Assembly (NCBI GenBank): GCA_020636575.1
Contig: JACJXP010000002.1
Span: 434,001-498,000 of the forward strand
Reading direction: 5' to 3'
DNA: 64,000 nt
From: Chitinophagales bacterium
GTDB taxonomy: Bacteria > Bacteroidota > Bacteroidia > Chitinophagales > Chitinophagaceae
Each line of letters begins with the position of its first letter. Position 1 is the stretch's first letter. The position numbers and the translations under genes are program-made. Positions 1 through 8,781 of this stretch are shown here, piece after piece. The notes under the pieces were generated by a model. That model saw nothing but the letters and a program-made list of their open reading frames with translations. It made no database searches and was not told the DNA's origin.

Positions 1-162
1 TGCCTGATTGGGCTCATAGTTTAGCTCTGCGGCCATCTTCCGCACTTCCATCTTAGTTTTAAGTCCAATACTGAGATGATCATGCAATGCCCTGGAAACA
101 GTTGAAACTGACACATTCAACCTCTTTGCAATTTCTTTTATCGTAGCCGGTTTCTGACTCAT
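1..162 (-). CDS. LacI-family transcriptional regulator, N-terminal part (cut by window edge)
   Basis: Only the first 54 codons are inside the window; the gene runs leftward off the edge. They encode a textbook LacI-type helix-turn-helix: a TIKEIAKRLNVSVSTVSRAL stretch at about residues 7-26, followed by the hinge-side LNYEPNQ motif. The family binds palindromic operators as dimers and senses a sugar or nucleoside through a C-terminal periplasmic-binding-like domain, which is not visible here. The ATG at 160-162 is the natural start because the DNA-binding domain begins six residues later. It is divergent from the CBS-domain gene, and the shared 185-base gap holds a strong inverted repeat (279-300) that is a candidate operator. 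The inducer cannot be inferred. Confidence 0.9.
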   Translation of the reverse strand, partial: MSQKPATIKEIAKRLNVSVSTVSRALHDHLSIGLKTKMEVRKMAAELNYEPNQA

Positions 163-278
163 TATAAATTCACACCTGGTTTAAACAATAGCTGGAAATA
201 ATATTTAAAGATATTCAAACAATGGCATTTCATTTATGCCAGGCTATTTTTGAGTTAATGAATGACAAGGTGTATAAT

Positions 279-300
279 AAAACAAATGATAATTTGTTTT
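279..300. repeat. Perfect 9-bp inverted repeat, candidate operator
   Basis: Arms AAAACAAAT (279-287) and ATTTGTTTT (292-300) are exact reverse complements separated by GATA. The repeat lies in the divergent gap between the LacI-type regulator and the CBS protein, 48 bases before the latter's start. Symmetric sites of about this size are typical of dimeric regulators, so it may bind the neighbouring LacI protein (inference). It is AT-rich and has no U-run, so it is not a terminator. Confidence 0.45.
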
Positions 301-347
301 GCATTAACTTAATTGTTTTCGTAAATTTCCTATGAAAAAAAGAAACT

Positions 348-776
348 ATGAGTACGGTTGCTGCAATACTTCAAAGAAAAAACAGACCTCCTGTCGCAGT
401 TGAATCAAGTTCGCCTGTGATCAAAGCCCTTCAGATCATGTCGGAACAGAATATCGGATCTGTTATTGTAATGGATAACCATGAATACAAAGGGATAATG
501 ACTGAGAGGGATTATTCAAGAAAAGTCATTTTAAAAGAAAAAGACTCCGCTTCTACCAAAGTAGGAGAGATCATGTCAACCAATCTTCCGGTTATTGCAC
601 CTACTGATCGTATTGAACATTGCATGCAATTAATGACAACGAATAACATCCGTTATATGCCGGTTTTTGATAATGGAAAATTTTCGGGAGTTATTTCTAT
701 GAGTGATGTGGTGAAGGAAACTATACTGATGCAAAAAGAAACGATCAATCATCTTCAAAGTTATATTAACAGCTGA
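348..776 (+). CDS. CBS-domain pair protein
   Basis: A 142-residue protein made almost entirely of two CBS motifs (about residues 8-65 and 75-132), with the usual IGSVIVMD and ITERDYSRKV-like strands (here GIMTERDYSRKV) and a second ...RYMPVFDNGKFSGVISMSDVV unit. CBS pairs form a disc that binds adenine nucleotides (AMP, ATP, SAM or NADH) and usually regulates a partner enzyme or channel. Here no catalytic domain is fused, so it is a stand-alone sensor of the type often found in stress or energy regulation. No signal peptide or membrane segment is present, so it should be cytoplasmic. It is monocistronic: a terminator follows at once and mutS2 converges on it. Confidence 0.9.
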   Translation: MSTVAAILQRKNRPPVAVESSSPVIKALQIMSEQNIGSVIVMDNHEYKGIMTERDYSRKVILKEKDSASTKVGEIMSTNLPVIAPTDRIEHCMQLMTTNNIRYMPVFDNGKFSGVISMSDVVKETILMQKETINHLQSYINS

Positions 777-797
777 CTTACATACTCATTAAATGCT

Positions 798-831
798 CAG
801 CGAGACCCCGTAAGGTTTCGCTGTTTTTTTT
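798..831 (+). terminator. Rho-independent terminator of the CBS gene
   Basis: CAGCGAGACC and GGTTTCGCTG form a 10-bp stem (one G-U pair) with a 6-base loop, followed by a run of eight T. The T-run overlaps the stop codon of the convergent mutS2 gene. Confidence 0.85.
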
Positions 832-2935
832 ATTCTTCTTTCTTATTTTCTGTAACAACCACCAGGTCGCTTATATCCATCTGCATAGGCAACAGTCCAA
901 TTTTAACTACCGCTTTTTTCCCTCTCAACTCCAGTACTTTCCCAACCTGGTGATTCTTTTTCATTTTAACTATAGTACCCACTTTTACGTCTTCGTTTGT
1001 TTCTTTATATTTTGAATCTATTTTCTTTTTCAGCTTACCAGTGTTTTTCTTTTCCCCTTTCTTGAAAAGTAAAGCCTCCACCTGTTTAATAATTTTTGCC
1101 TTGTTCTCTTCCTTTCTCCATTCTATCGTTATTTGTTTTAGCTTTCTTTCCATATCCCTGAGGTAACTGATCCGTTCTTCTGAAACCCGGTTCTGTTCTT
1201 TAAGCAGGGCTATTTGTTGCTGATGCTTTTCCTTTTGCATTAATCGGAGCATTTCCTTTTTTAATTGCTCATTCTCAAAAGTCAGTTTATTCAGTTCTTT
1301 TTCTTTTTGCTGGATCTGCTGCAGGTCCTGCTCTGTTTTTGTTAATAGTTTATCTAAACGAAAGTGTTCTTCGTTCACCAGTTGCCGGGCTTTTTGGATC
1401 AGTTTTTTATCCAACCCGATCCGTTCAGCAATAGAAAATGTATAGGAACTTCCCGGTTTACCAACCATTAGTTTGTATTCCGGCTGAAGCTTTTTTTCAC
1501 TGAAAGCCATGGCCCCGTTAATGATGCCGGCCGTCTTGCCTGCCATCACTTTTAGATTCAGATAATGTGTAGTTACGATCCCTATAGCATGTTTTCTTCC
1601 CAGTTCCTGCAATATTACTTCTGCAAACACTCCACCCAGTTCAGGATCACTGCCACTACCTAATTCATCAATAAAGAAGAGTGTTTTCCCATTTGCATTT
1701 TCAATAAAATGTTTCATATGAAGCAAATGGCTGCTATACGTACTTAATTCAAATTCTATACTTTGAGTATCCCCGATGTGGATCATCAGTTTTTTAAAGA
1801 TCCCAAATACTGATGAAGGATGAACAGGGACCAATAACCCACTTTGCACCATCATTTGCAATAACCCAACAGTTTTTAATGTGATCGTTTTGCCGCCGGC
1901 ATTGGGTCCGCTGATAACAAGTATCCGGTTTTGATCATCCAAGACCAGTGTGACCGGGACCACAGGTTTTTGCAATCGTTTATTATGAATATAAAGCAAG
2001 GGATGGTAGGCTTCCTTTAAATTAATGATGGCCTTATCTTCTACAAGAGGATATTCGCCATTATAATCTCCGGCCAGTTTTGCCTTGGCAGCAATAAAAT
2101 CATATTCTCCAATAATGGATTGATAACCTGAAAGCAGTGCCGCATAAATAGAAAGCCGGGCTGTGAGCTGACGAAGTATTTTATATACCTCTTTTTTCTC
2201 ATCATTTTCTAACTCACTTACTATGTTATTCAATTCTATCGTTTCTTCGGGTTCCACAAAAGCAGTTCTTCTACTATCACTTTCTCCATGCAAGATTCCT
2301 TTCACTGTTCTTTTCTGCTCTGCAAAAACCGCCACTACCCTTCTTCCATTCATAAAACTTTCCTCAATATCTGCCAGGTAGCCTTGCTTATTAAGGCGTG
2401 CAATAATCTTTTCAAACTGCCTTCTCAGTTCATTCCTTTTTTTAAATAGACTTTGACGAATGACTTTAAGTTCATCTGAAGCACTATCTTTTACCTGTCC
2501 ATATTCATCCAGCACTTCATTGATCAGCTCTATAATGACCTTTTCGTAATAGGACTCTTCAATTACTTTAGCCAATCCTTCATATGCCAGTCTTCGATCG
2601 TTATCAAACCAGCGAAAAATACCTTCTGCATTTTGAACCAGTTTTTTTATATCTAAAAACTGATCTGCAGATAACACAGCGCCGGGCACTGACAGCAATT
2701 TTAATTCCTTTGATATATTTTGGACAAAATCAAGTGGAAAGTAAATACCATTAAGTACCAATTGCCTGAATTCATGGCTTTGCTTCAGCTCTTTCTCAAT
2801 ATATTCTTTGCGGGTATGAATACGCAGGTTTTGTGTCCTGTAAAGTGCATGAGCAGTACGGCAATAAACAGCCAGCAGATCTTTGATCTTATTGAACTCC
2901 AACTGAACTTCTGCTGATTCGGGAAAAAGCTTCAT
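830..2935 (-). CDS. mutS2: MutS2-type ATPase without Smr nuclease domain
   Basis: A 701-residue MutS-family ATPase. The Walker A loop GPNAGGKT lies near residue 345 and the Walker B segment FFIDELGSGSDP about 75 residues later, with the MutS core and clamp helices before them and a long Lys/Glu/Gln-rich coiled coil at about 520-650. MutS2 proteins do not start mismatch repair. They act on branched DNA or, as shown in Firmicutes, on stalled ribosomes. The usual family length is near 780-800 residues and ends in a Smr nuclease domain. This protein stops after the small KOW-like segment (VKVGTIVKMKKNHQVGKVLE), so Smr is absent. The end looks genuine because a terminator abuts the stop codon. Divergent from msrA. 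Confidence 0.88.
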   Translation of the reverse strand: MKLFPESAEVQLEFNKIKDLLAVYCRTAHALYRTQNLRIHTRKEYIEKELKQSHEFRQLVLNGIYFPLDFVQNISKELKLLSVPGAVLSADQFLDIKKLVQNAEGIFRWFDNDRRLAYEGLAKVIEESYYEKVIIELINEVLDEYGQVKDSASDELKVIRQSLFKKRNELRRQFEKIIARLNKQGYLADIEESFMNGRRVVAVFAEQKRTVKGILHGESDSRRTAFVEPEETIELNNIVSELENDEKKEVYKILRQLTARLSIYAALLSGYQSIIGEYDFIAAKAKLAGDYNGEYPLVEDKAIINLKEAYHPLLYIHNKRLQKPVVPVTLVLDDQNRILVISGPNAGGKTITLKTVGLLQMMVQSGLLVPVHPSSVFGIFKKLMIHIGDTQSIEFELSTYSSHLLHMKHFIENANGKTLFFIDELGSGSDPELGGVFAEVILQELGRKHAIGIVTTHYLNLKVMAGKTAGIINGAMAFSEKKLQPEYKLMVGKPGSSYTFSIAERIGLDKKLIQKARQLVNEEHFRLDKLLTKTEQDLQQIQQKEKELNKLTFENEQLKKEMLRLMQKEKHQQQIALLKEQNRVSEERISYLRDMERKLKQITIEWRKEENKAKIIKQVEALLFKKGEKKNTGKLKKKIDSKYKETNEDVKVGTIVKMKKNHQVGKVLELRGKKAVVKIGLLPMQMDISDLVVVTENKKEE

Positions 2936-3097
2936 ATTAATATGGAAATAGGGCCCTCAAACCGGGTATCTCATTTCAGGTTCGAAAATACAGCCAAAAG
3001 ATTAGGATTATTTTTAAAACTTTTGCAACATGTTTTTTGTATTTGTTTTTACAGTTCAGAATTTGATAACTTAACACTAGTGAAAAGAAAACAAATC

Positions 3098-3760
3098 ATG
3101 AAAACATGGCTAACAGCTGTTGCAGCGGGAACTTTTACTTTATTTTCATGTGCCCAGCAACAAACAGAAAACAAAAAACCTAAAAAAGTCATAACCCAAA
3201 TGGAGAATATAGTCAAAACAGACACAGCCACATTTGCCAACGGATGTTTCTGGTGTACGGAGGCGATCTTTGAAGAACTGAATGGGGTCATCAGTGCCGA
3301 ATCAGGTTATACCGGTGGCCATGTCTCAAATCCAACTTACAAAGAAGTTTGTACCGGCACTACCGGGCATGCAGAATGCCTGCAGATAGTTTATGATCCT
3401 TCAAAGATCAGTTTTGACGAATTATTGGAAGTGTTCTGGGAGACACATGACCCTACAACCCTGAACAGGCAAGGGGCTGATGTAGGCACACAATACCGAA
3501 GTGGCATATTTTATCACAACCCCGAACAAAAAGAAAAGGCTGAGAAATATAAAACAGAGCTGGACAAGAGCGGGGCCTTTGACAATCCTATTGTTACGGA
3601 GATCACTGCTTTTGAAAAGTTCTACCCTGCAGAAGATTATCATCAGCAATATTTTGAGAATAATGAAAATTCAAACCCATATTGTAAGATCGTTATAAGA
3701 CCAAAGCTGGATAAGTTCCGAAAAGTATTTAAAGACAAATTAAAATCTTCATCGCACTGA
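3098..3760 (+). CDS. msrA: Peptide-methionine (S)-S-oxide reductase, lipoprotein form
   Basis: MsrA reduces the S-epimer of methionine sulfoxide in proteins. The catalytic motif GCFWC is at residues 49-53 (nucleophile Cys50), followed by SGYTGG, the TGHAE segment and the DYHQQYF motif near the C-terminus. The ATG at 3098 is chosen because it begins a lipoprotein signal peptide (MKTWLTAVAAGTFTLFSC, lipidated Cys18); a start further upstream at 2942 would bury this signal. The enzyme should therefore be anchored in the envelope and repair oxidised periplasmic or outer-membrane proteins, probably fed by a thiol-redox protein. There is no fused MsrB. A strong terminator follows. Confidence 0.93.
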   Translation: MKTWLTAVAAGTFTLFSCAQQQTENKKPKKVITQMENIVKTDTATFANGCFWCTEAIFEELNGVISAESGYTGGHVSNPTYKEVCTGTTGHAECLQIVYDPSKISFDELLEVFWETHDPTTLNRQGADVGTQYRSGIFYHNPEQKEKAEKYKTELDKSGAFDNPIVTEITAFEKFYPAEDYHQQYFENNENSNPYCKIVIRPKLDKFRKVFKDKLKSSSH

Positions 3761-3767
3761 ATAAATT

Positions 3768-3793
3768 AAGCCCCGGTTTCCCGGGGCTTTTCT
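3768..3793 (+). terminator. Rho-independent terminator of msrA
   Basis: AAGCCCCGG pairs perfectly with CCGGGGCTT across a TTTC loop and runs into TTTTC. It lies 8 bases after the msrA stop codon. Confidence 0.85.
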
Positions 3794-3926
3794 CAGGGTA
3801 CTATCCGAATTATTGCAGCTGTTTTGATGATTGTTTTAATCTCCTGAATCTGATTATTACTTTCACAAACTACACAGTTACTTCTGAATAGTGTTTTGGC
3901 TAATGCTGGATCAGCCCCTCAAAAAT

Positions 3927-5189
3927 TTATTGTACCATAATTTTCTGGCTTATTACATTATCAACAGTACGGGCCACAGCTACAAACATCCCTTTACCTC
4001 CATTATAACCGGGCAGATCAACCACATTTGTTCCTTTAAATAATTTTGTATTGCGCTGGAAAACTTTTTTCCCATTCATATTAAAGACTTCCAATGTCAG
4101 ATCATTATCATGATTGCTTTTTATTGTCAGAACCGGGTCCGATGCCTGTAAAATTGTATTACTTACTTCCAATGGCTTGTTCTTACTGCCATTGGTTTTG
4201 ATCACTAATGTGTTACTTACCTCATAAATATTCTGTGAGGAATTTATCAGTTTAACCCTGTAGTAGTTTACGCCATCTTCAGGGTTATAATCAATATGAG
4301 TGAAGCTGAATTCTGCTGAACCTCCATTTGTAATTGGAATTTCTGCCAGTTTGCTAAAAAGCGAAGGATTGTTTCCTTTTTCCACCACAACCTTATCATA
4401 AGTATGGCTGGCAGATAAAGTGCCTTTTATCTCCACCTTATCATCCTTAAGCAAGCCACTGAAGTGTATCAGGGTTCTGTTGGGTAATACTATAGAGTTA
4501 GGATAAGTAAATTTTTGAAAATAAAGGCTTCTTAATCTTGATTGCGGACTGTTTGATTGATTATCGGCTCCTACCCTTACAGTTATAGAACTAATATTTG
4601 CATTTACAGTTGTAAACATGACCTGGGTAGCCGTGGTATCAATCCCAGGGTAATCAATTGCAGCATTATTTTTTCCCCGGGCAAATGTTCCTGCCAGCAT
4701 CATATCCAATTCACTACCCGCCATCTGAAAATAGGTATAGCCGTTGGGCATATCAATTTCATCAAACTCATATAACGGGAGTCCACCAAATTCTTTCCCA
4801 TCTATATCTATCGGTGTAATAGACACTTCGGCTTGTGGCATCAGGGTAGTTGTACCGGCTGTATAGAAGTTTATTTGAAATTCAACATATCCATTGGCAT
4901 TAGCCGGAATCTCGATTACCGGTTGTAAAGCCGTATTAAACCCACCTGATCCATCCAATTGTGAAAGTTTAATGCCCCCTGTAATGCTCATAATGGTTAC
5001 CCGGGCGTCAACACCGGATTTCACATTACTGAACTTATAAACTGCACCTACCTGGCGATCAGTTCCTGATTCCAGCGAACCCGACTTGAATACATAATCA
5101 GGTTGGCCAAACACCGCAAGAAAGTATAATGAAAGAACCAGAAAAAGGATAATTCTGATTACGACGATACGTGTAGTATTCGTTTTCAT
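3927..5189 (-). CDS. Secreted protein with type IX sorting-like C-terminal domain
   Basis: A 420-residue protein with a Sec signal peptide (hydrophobic residues about 8-28, likely cut after VFG). The middle contains beta-rich segments without a family I recognise. The last about 80 residues (from SNTILQASDP to VISQKIMVQ) have the pattern of a type A T9SS C-terminal signal: LEVFNMNGKKVFQ, then a glycine/asparagine turn, then MFVAVART and a final KIMVQ strand. In Bacteroidota such tails send proteins through the type IX system to the cell surface, and the window encodes a T9SS plug protein at 44513-45790. A region at 245-315 resembles the fibronectin-like module that often precedes this tail. 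Function is unknown. A good promoter lies about 105 bases upstream. Confidence 0.75.
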   Translation of the reverse strand: MKTNTTRIVVIRIILFLVLSLYFLAVFGQPDYVFKSGSLESGTDRQVGAVYKFSNVKSGVDARVTIMSITGGIKLSQLDGSGGFNTALQPVIEIPANANGYVEFQINFYTAGTTTLMPQAEVSITPIDIDGKEFGGLPLYEFDEIDMPNGYTYFQMAGSELDMMLAGTFARGKNNAAIDYPGIDTTATQVMFTTVNANISSITVRVGADNQSNSPQSRLRSLYFQKFTYPNSIVLPNRTLIHFSGLLKDDKVEIKGTLSASHTYDKVVVEKGNNPSLFSKLAEIPITNGGSAEFSFTHIDYNPEDGVNYYRVKLINSSQNIYEVSNTLVIKTNGSKNKPLEVSNTILQASDPVLTIKSNHDNDLTLEVFNMNGKKVFQRNTKLFKGTNVVDLPGYNGGKGMFVAVARTVDNVISQKIMVQ

Positions 5190-5298
5190 AAGTACAGGGT
5201 TATAGTTTTTAAAAGGGTTGAGATTCTTGGCTGATCAGAGAAGATTGGATTGGATTAAAATGAAGGAATCGAAAAATTACCTGTCCTTCATCCGGTTC

Positions 5299-5329
5299 CA
5301 AAAGTAATTTTCATTTCGGAATTATGCAA
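5299..5329 (-). promoter_or_regulatory. Bacteroidota-type promoter for the T9SS-tail protein
   Basis: On the minus strand the -7 element TACTTTTG (5306-5299) matches TAnnTTTG, and TTG (5329-5327) lies 20 bases upstream as a -33 element. Predicted transcription start is near 5294, giving a 5' UTR of about 105 bases. Confidence 0.55.
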
Positions 5330-5394
5330 TAGTCATCGTAAAAACACATGAAAAAATAATACCGTAAAAATACTAATATTAAAATCTTTTCGAT

Positions 5395-7026
5395 CTAATT
5401 ACCTGAAAAATAGACTTTTCTGAGTTCAAGTAAATTAAGTGCATTCGCTTTGAAGCCTGATACTTTTGGCTGCACAAGCCTTACTACTTTATCATACCAT
5501 AATGGCACAACAGGTGCATCATTGATCATAACGCTGTCAGCGGATTGATATAATAGATAACGTAATGAATCGTTTGTCTCCCGGATCGCTTTTTCAAAGA
5601 ACCTGTCAAACTCTGCATTATTATACCTGGTATAATTAGGCGGGGCAGGATTTTTTGAATAAAAAACAGACAAATAATTTTCTGCATCCGGGTAATCAGC
5701 GATCCAACTGCCCCTGAAAAAGGCTGCTCTTGAATTAGATGTCATATCCAGCAATAAAGATTTTTGAACGATCTCTACCTGTACCCGGATACCAATTTCT
5801 TCCAGCTGACCGGCAATAAAACTCGCCATATCAGCATACAAAGCAATGGTAAGTAGTTTTATAGCAGGCAATCCTTTACCCGCGGGGAAACCAGCCTTTA
5901 CCAGGAGTTCCTTAGATCTTTTCTGATCATAATTATATCCTTTAACTGCAGCGGTATCAAATGAAGGCAGGCCCATTGGAACAAACCCTGAAGTAGCAGG
6001 GGTTCCTAATGAGTTACGCAAATAAAGGATCATTTTTTGCCTGTCAAAGCCATAGTTGATCGCCTGTCTTATTAACCTGGACTTAAGTGGGGAACCGGCA
6101 ATGGCCTTATTGGCAGTATCCATCAATATCCCGAAGTATTCAATATTCAGGTACGGATTGGTTTGCAGAACTATCTTACCCCTCCATTTACTTCTTAATT
6201 CACCGGTTTTGGTCAATACTTCGTCTTTAAAAGATGCATCAATATCATTGATAAAGTCAAGTTGTTTTTGTCTGAAAAGCAAAAACTCGGTGGCTTTACT
6301 ATCATAAAAACTGATCTTTACTCCATCGAGGTATGGCAATCTGTTACCGGCACTATCTTTTTCAAAATACTTTTCATTTCTTTTTAAGATCAATGATTGC
6401 CCTTCTGCCCAATCCACAAATTGAAAAGGGCCGCTTCCCACAGGGTGTCTTCTGAAATCTACCCCATATTTTTCAACAGCCTCTTTAGGTACAACAGAAC
6501 AGTATTGCATAGAAAGTATTCCCAATATGGGATGGTATGGCTGAAGTAACCTTAGTTGAAATGTGGTATCATCAATAACCTGGAATGGCCCAGTTGAATC
6601 TATTTTGCCATTAAATATCCATGCACCCGGGCTGGCTACTTTACTGTCAATGATCCTTTCATAACTATACTTCACATCGTATGCCGTAAGCTTTCTCCCT
6701 TCTCCTTTTTCAAATACAGGATCGTTGTGAAAAAAAACATCATTTCTCAGGTAAAAAGTATACACTTTTCTGTCAGCAGAAATAGCCCACCGACGGGCCA
6801 GTGAAGGAACAATATGAAGGCTATCGTCAATTTCAACCAAAGTATTGAACAACTGGTGAGCCGGCCACATGGTAGCCTGGCTTTTGGCAAAAGCCGGGTC
6901 AAGTGTGGGAATCCCTGAGAACTCGTTATAGTGGAAGATATTATTTCCTGATGTTGAAGGGTTGTAGCAGGATACCGTACACACCATTAAAGCACTGAGT
7001 ATGAAATGAATTGTTTTAACTTTCAT
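5395..7026 (-). CDS. ABC-type peptide-binding lipoprotein (DppA/OppA family)
   Basis: A 543-residue solute-binding protein of family 5. It has a lipoprotein signal peptide (lipobox TVSC, Cys20), followed by PTLDPAFAKSQ and the typical early block WAISADRKVYTFYLRNDVFFHNDP with KLTAYDVKYSYERI. Members bind di- or oligopeptides (sometimes nickel or heme) in the periplasm and pass them to an inner-membrane ABC permease. No permease or ATPase gene is nearby, so either partners are encoded elsewhere or it works as a receptor. It is divergent from an M1 aminopeptidase gene with only 46 bases between start codons; joint use in peptide scavenging is a reasonable inference. The substrate cannot be told from sequence alone. 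Confidence 0.88.
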   Translation of the reverse strand: MKVKTIHFILSALMVCTVSCYNPSTSGNNIFHYNEFSGIPTLDPAFAKSQATMWPAHQLFNTLVEIDDSLHIVPSLARRWAISADRKVYTFYLRNDVFFHNDPVFEKGEGRKLTAYDVKYSYERIIDSKVASPGAWIFNGKIDSTGPFQVIDDTTFQLRLLQPYHPILGILSMQYCSVVPKEAVEKYGVDFRRHPVGSGPFQFVDWAEGQSLILKRNEKYFEKDSAGNRLPYLDGVKISFYDSKATEFLLFRQKQLDFINDIDASFKDEVLTKTGELRSKWRGKIVLQTNPYLNIEYFGILMDTANKAIAGSPLKSRLIRQAINYGFDRQKMILYLRNSLGTPATSGFVPMGLPSFDTAAVKGYNYDQKRSKELLVKAGFPAGKGLPAIKLLTIALYADMASFIAGQLEEIGIRVQVEIVQKSLLLDMTSNSRAAFFRGSWIADYPDAENYLSVFYSKNPAPPNYTRYNNAEFDRFFEKAIRETNDSLRYLLYQSADSVMINDAPVVPLWYDKVVRLVQPKVSGFKANALNLLELRKVYFSGN

Positions 7027-7072
7027 TACAGATAAACAGGTTTAAATTTACAGCAACAAAATAGTAAAACAG

Positions 7073-8740
7073 ATGCACCTGGGTAAAATAAATACATCAT
7101 TGATCATTTGTCTTTTCTTAAGTTACGCATCATGTGCACAACCATTGCATAAACCAGGAAAACTCACCCACCAGGATACTCTTCGTGGAAGCATAGGCCC
7201 GGGAAGGGATTGGTGGGATGTACAGCATTATAGCATTTCGGTAACACCTGATTATAACAGTAAAACAATACAGGGTAAAGTAACGATACAATTCAAATGG
7301 CTGAAACCATCAACAACAGATGGATATATGCAAATTGATCTTCAGGAACCCATGTTACTCGATGCCGTGGAATATAAGAAGTCAAAACTCTCATTCACAA
7401 GAGATGGCAATGTTTACATGATCAAATGGCCTAATAAAGACCATTCGCAGGTTGAAGAAATAGCATTGCGTTATCATGGGAAGCCCCGTGAAGCAAAAAA
7501 CCCGCCATGGGATGGCGGTTGGATCTGGGCCAAAGATGCAAAGGGCCGTCCCTGGATGACAGTTGCCTGCCAGGGCCTTGGGGCCAGCGTTTGGTATCCT
7601 TGTAAAGATCATCAAAGCGATGAACCTGATAATGGAGCTACTTTAAGCATCACGGTACCTGATACGCTTACAGCAGTTGGTAATGGAAGACTAAAGCAAA
7701 AAACGGAGAACAAAAACAACACGGCCACCTGGACATGGGAAGTAAAAAGTGCTATTAACAACTACAATATCATTCCTTATATAGGCAGCTACACACATTT
7801 GTCAGATAATTATATCGGGGAAACAGAAAAAAATCTTTCCATTGACTACTGGGTACTTGATTATAATGCCGATAAGGCTAAAAAACAATTTGACCGGGAT
7901 GTAAAAAGAATGCTTACTGCATTCGAATATTGGTTTGGGCCCTACCCCTTTTACGAAGATGGTTATAAGCTTGTAGAATCATCACATTTGGGTATGGAAC
8001 ACCAAAGTGCCATTGCCTATGGCAACCATTATATGGATGGCTATATGGGAATGGATCTTTCAGGAAGTGGTTGGGGAAAAAAATGGGACTATATTATTAT
8101 TCATGAAAGCGGTCATGAATGGTTTGCCAACAATATCACCACCAACGATATTGCGGACATGTGGATACATGAAGGCTTTACCATGTATTCAGAACCTTTG
8201 TTTATTGAATATTATTACGGCAAAAAAGCAGCAGATGCTTATGTGCAGGGCATCAGAAGAAATATTGCTAATGACAAACCACTAATAGGACCCTATGGCG
8301 TAAACAAGGAAGGCAGCGGTGATATGTACAATAAAGGGGCAAATTTGCTGCATACGATCCGGCAAATAATCAACAACGACACTCTTTTCAGAAATATCCT
8401 CAGGGGGTTGAACAAAGATTTTTACCATAAAACAGTCAATTCAAAAGATGTAGAAAATTATTTCTCTAAAAAATCAGGCAAAGACCTCTCAGGGATATTT
8501 GACCAATACCTGAGAACAACAAATATTCCTGTGCTGGAATACAAACTGGAAGGAGATAAAATCAGTTATCGTTGGACCAACTGTAATACCGGGTTTGACA
8601 TGCCCGTTAGATTGAGCGAAAGCGATGAGTGGCTTTACCCAACAACCGAATGGAAAAACCAGGCTGCTACAGCAGATATTGTTAGTAACGGATTGTCTGT
8701 CGACAAGAATTTCTATATCAAGGTCAAAAAAGTAGAATAA
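7073..8740 (+). CDS. M1-family zinc aminopeptidase, lipoprotein
   Basis: A 555-residue metallopeptidase of the M1 (aminopeptidase N / leukotriene A4 hydrolase-like) family. The zinc site is complete: HESGH at residues 344-348 and, exactly 18 residues later, Glu367 in WIHEGF. The substrate-amine motif appears as GMEHQSA in place of the usual GAMEN, which is common in the Bacteroidota branch. An N-terminal beta-saddle domain precedes it; the helical C-terminal domain of long M1 enzymes is missing, giving a short form. The lipobox YASC (Cys21) suggests anchoring to the envelope. It should trim N-terminal residues from peptides in the periplasm or at the surface. It is divergent from the peptide-binding lipoprotein gene. 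Confidence 0.92.
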   Translation: MHLGKINTSLIICLFLSYASCAQPLHKPGKLTHQDTLRGSIGPGRDWWDVQHYSISVTPDYNSKTIQGKVTIQFKWLKPSTTDGYMQIDLQEPMLLDAVEYKKSKLSFTRDGNVYMIKWPNKDHSQVEEIALRYHGKPREAKNPPWDGGWIWAKDAKGRPWMTVACQGLGASVWYPCKDHQSDEPDNGATLSITVPDTLTAVGNGRLKQKTENKNNTATWTWEVKSAINNYNIIPYIGSYTHLSDNYIGETEKNLSIDYWVLDYNADKAKKQFDRDVKRMLTAFEYWFGPYPFYEDGYKLVESSHLGMEHQSAIAYGNHYMDGYMGMDLSGSGWGKKWDYIIIHESGHEWFANNITTNDIADMWIHEGFTMYSEPLFIEYYYGKKAADAYVQGIRRNIANDKPLIGPYGVNKEGSGDMYNKGANLLHTIRQIINNDTLFRNILRGLNKDFYHKTVNSKDVENYFSKKSGKDLSGIFDQYLRTTNIPVLEYKLEGDKISYRWTNCNTGFDMPVRLSESDEWLYPTTEWKNQAATADIVSNGLSVDKNFYIKVKKVE

Positions 8741-8746
8741 ACCCGC

Positions 8747-8777
8747 TTGTCACTCCTTACTTCCCTGCTTATCTTTA
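8747..8777 (+). promoter_or_regulatory. Possible promoter immediately before the flippase gene
   Basis: TTG (8747-8749), a 20-base spacer and TATCTTTA (8770-8777, one mismatch to TAnnTTTG) fit the Bacteroidota pattern. The ATG is only 4 bases further, so a transcript from here would be leaderless. Weak because of the mismatch. Confidence 0.3.
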
Positions 8778-8781
8778 ACGC

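Noticed and set aside
2942..3097. An upstream start adding 52 residues to msrA
   Set aside because: It would bury a clear lipoprotein signal peptide at 3098 and run across the promoter region.
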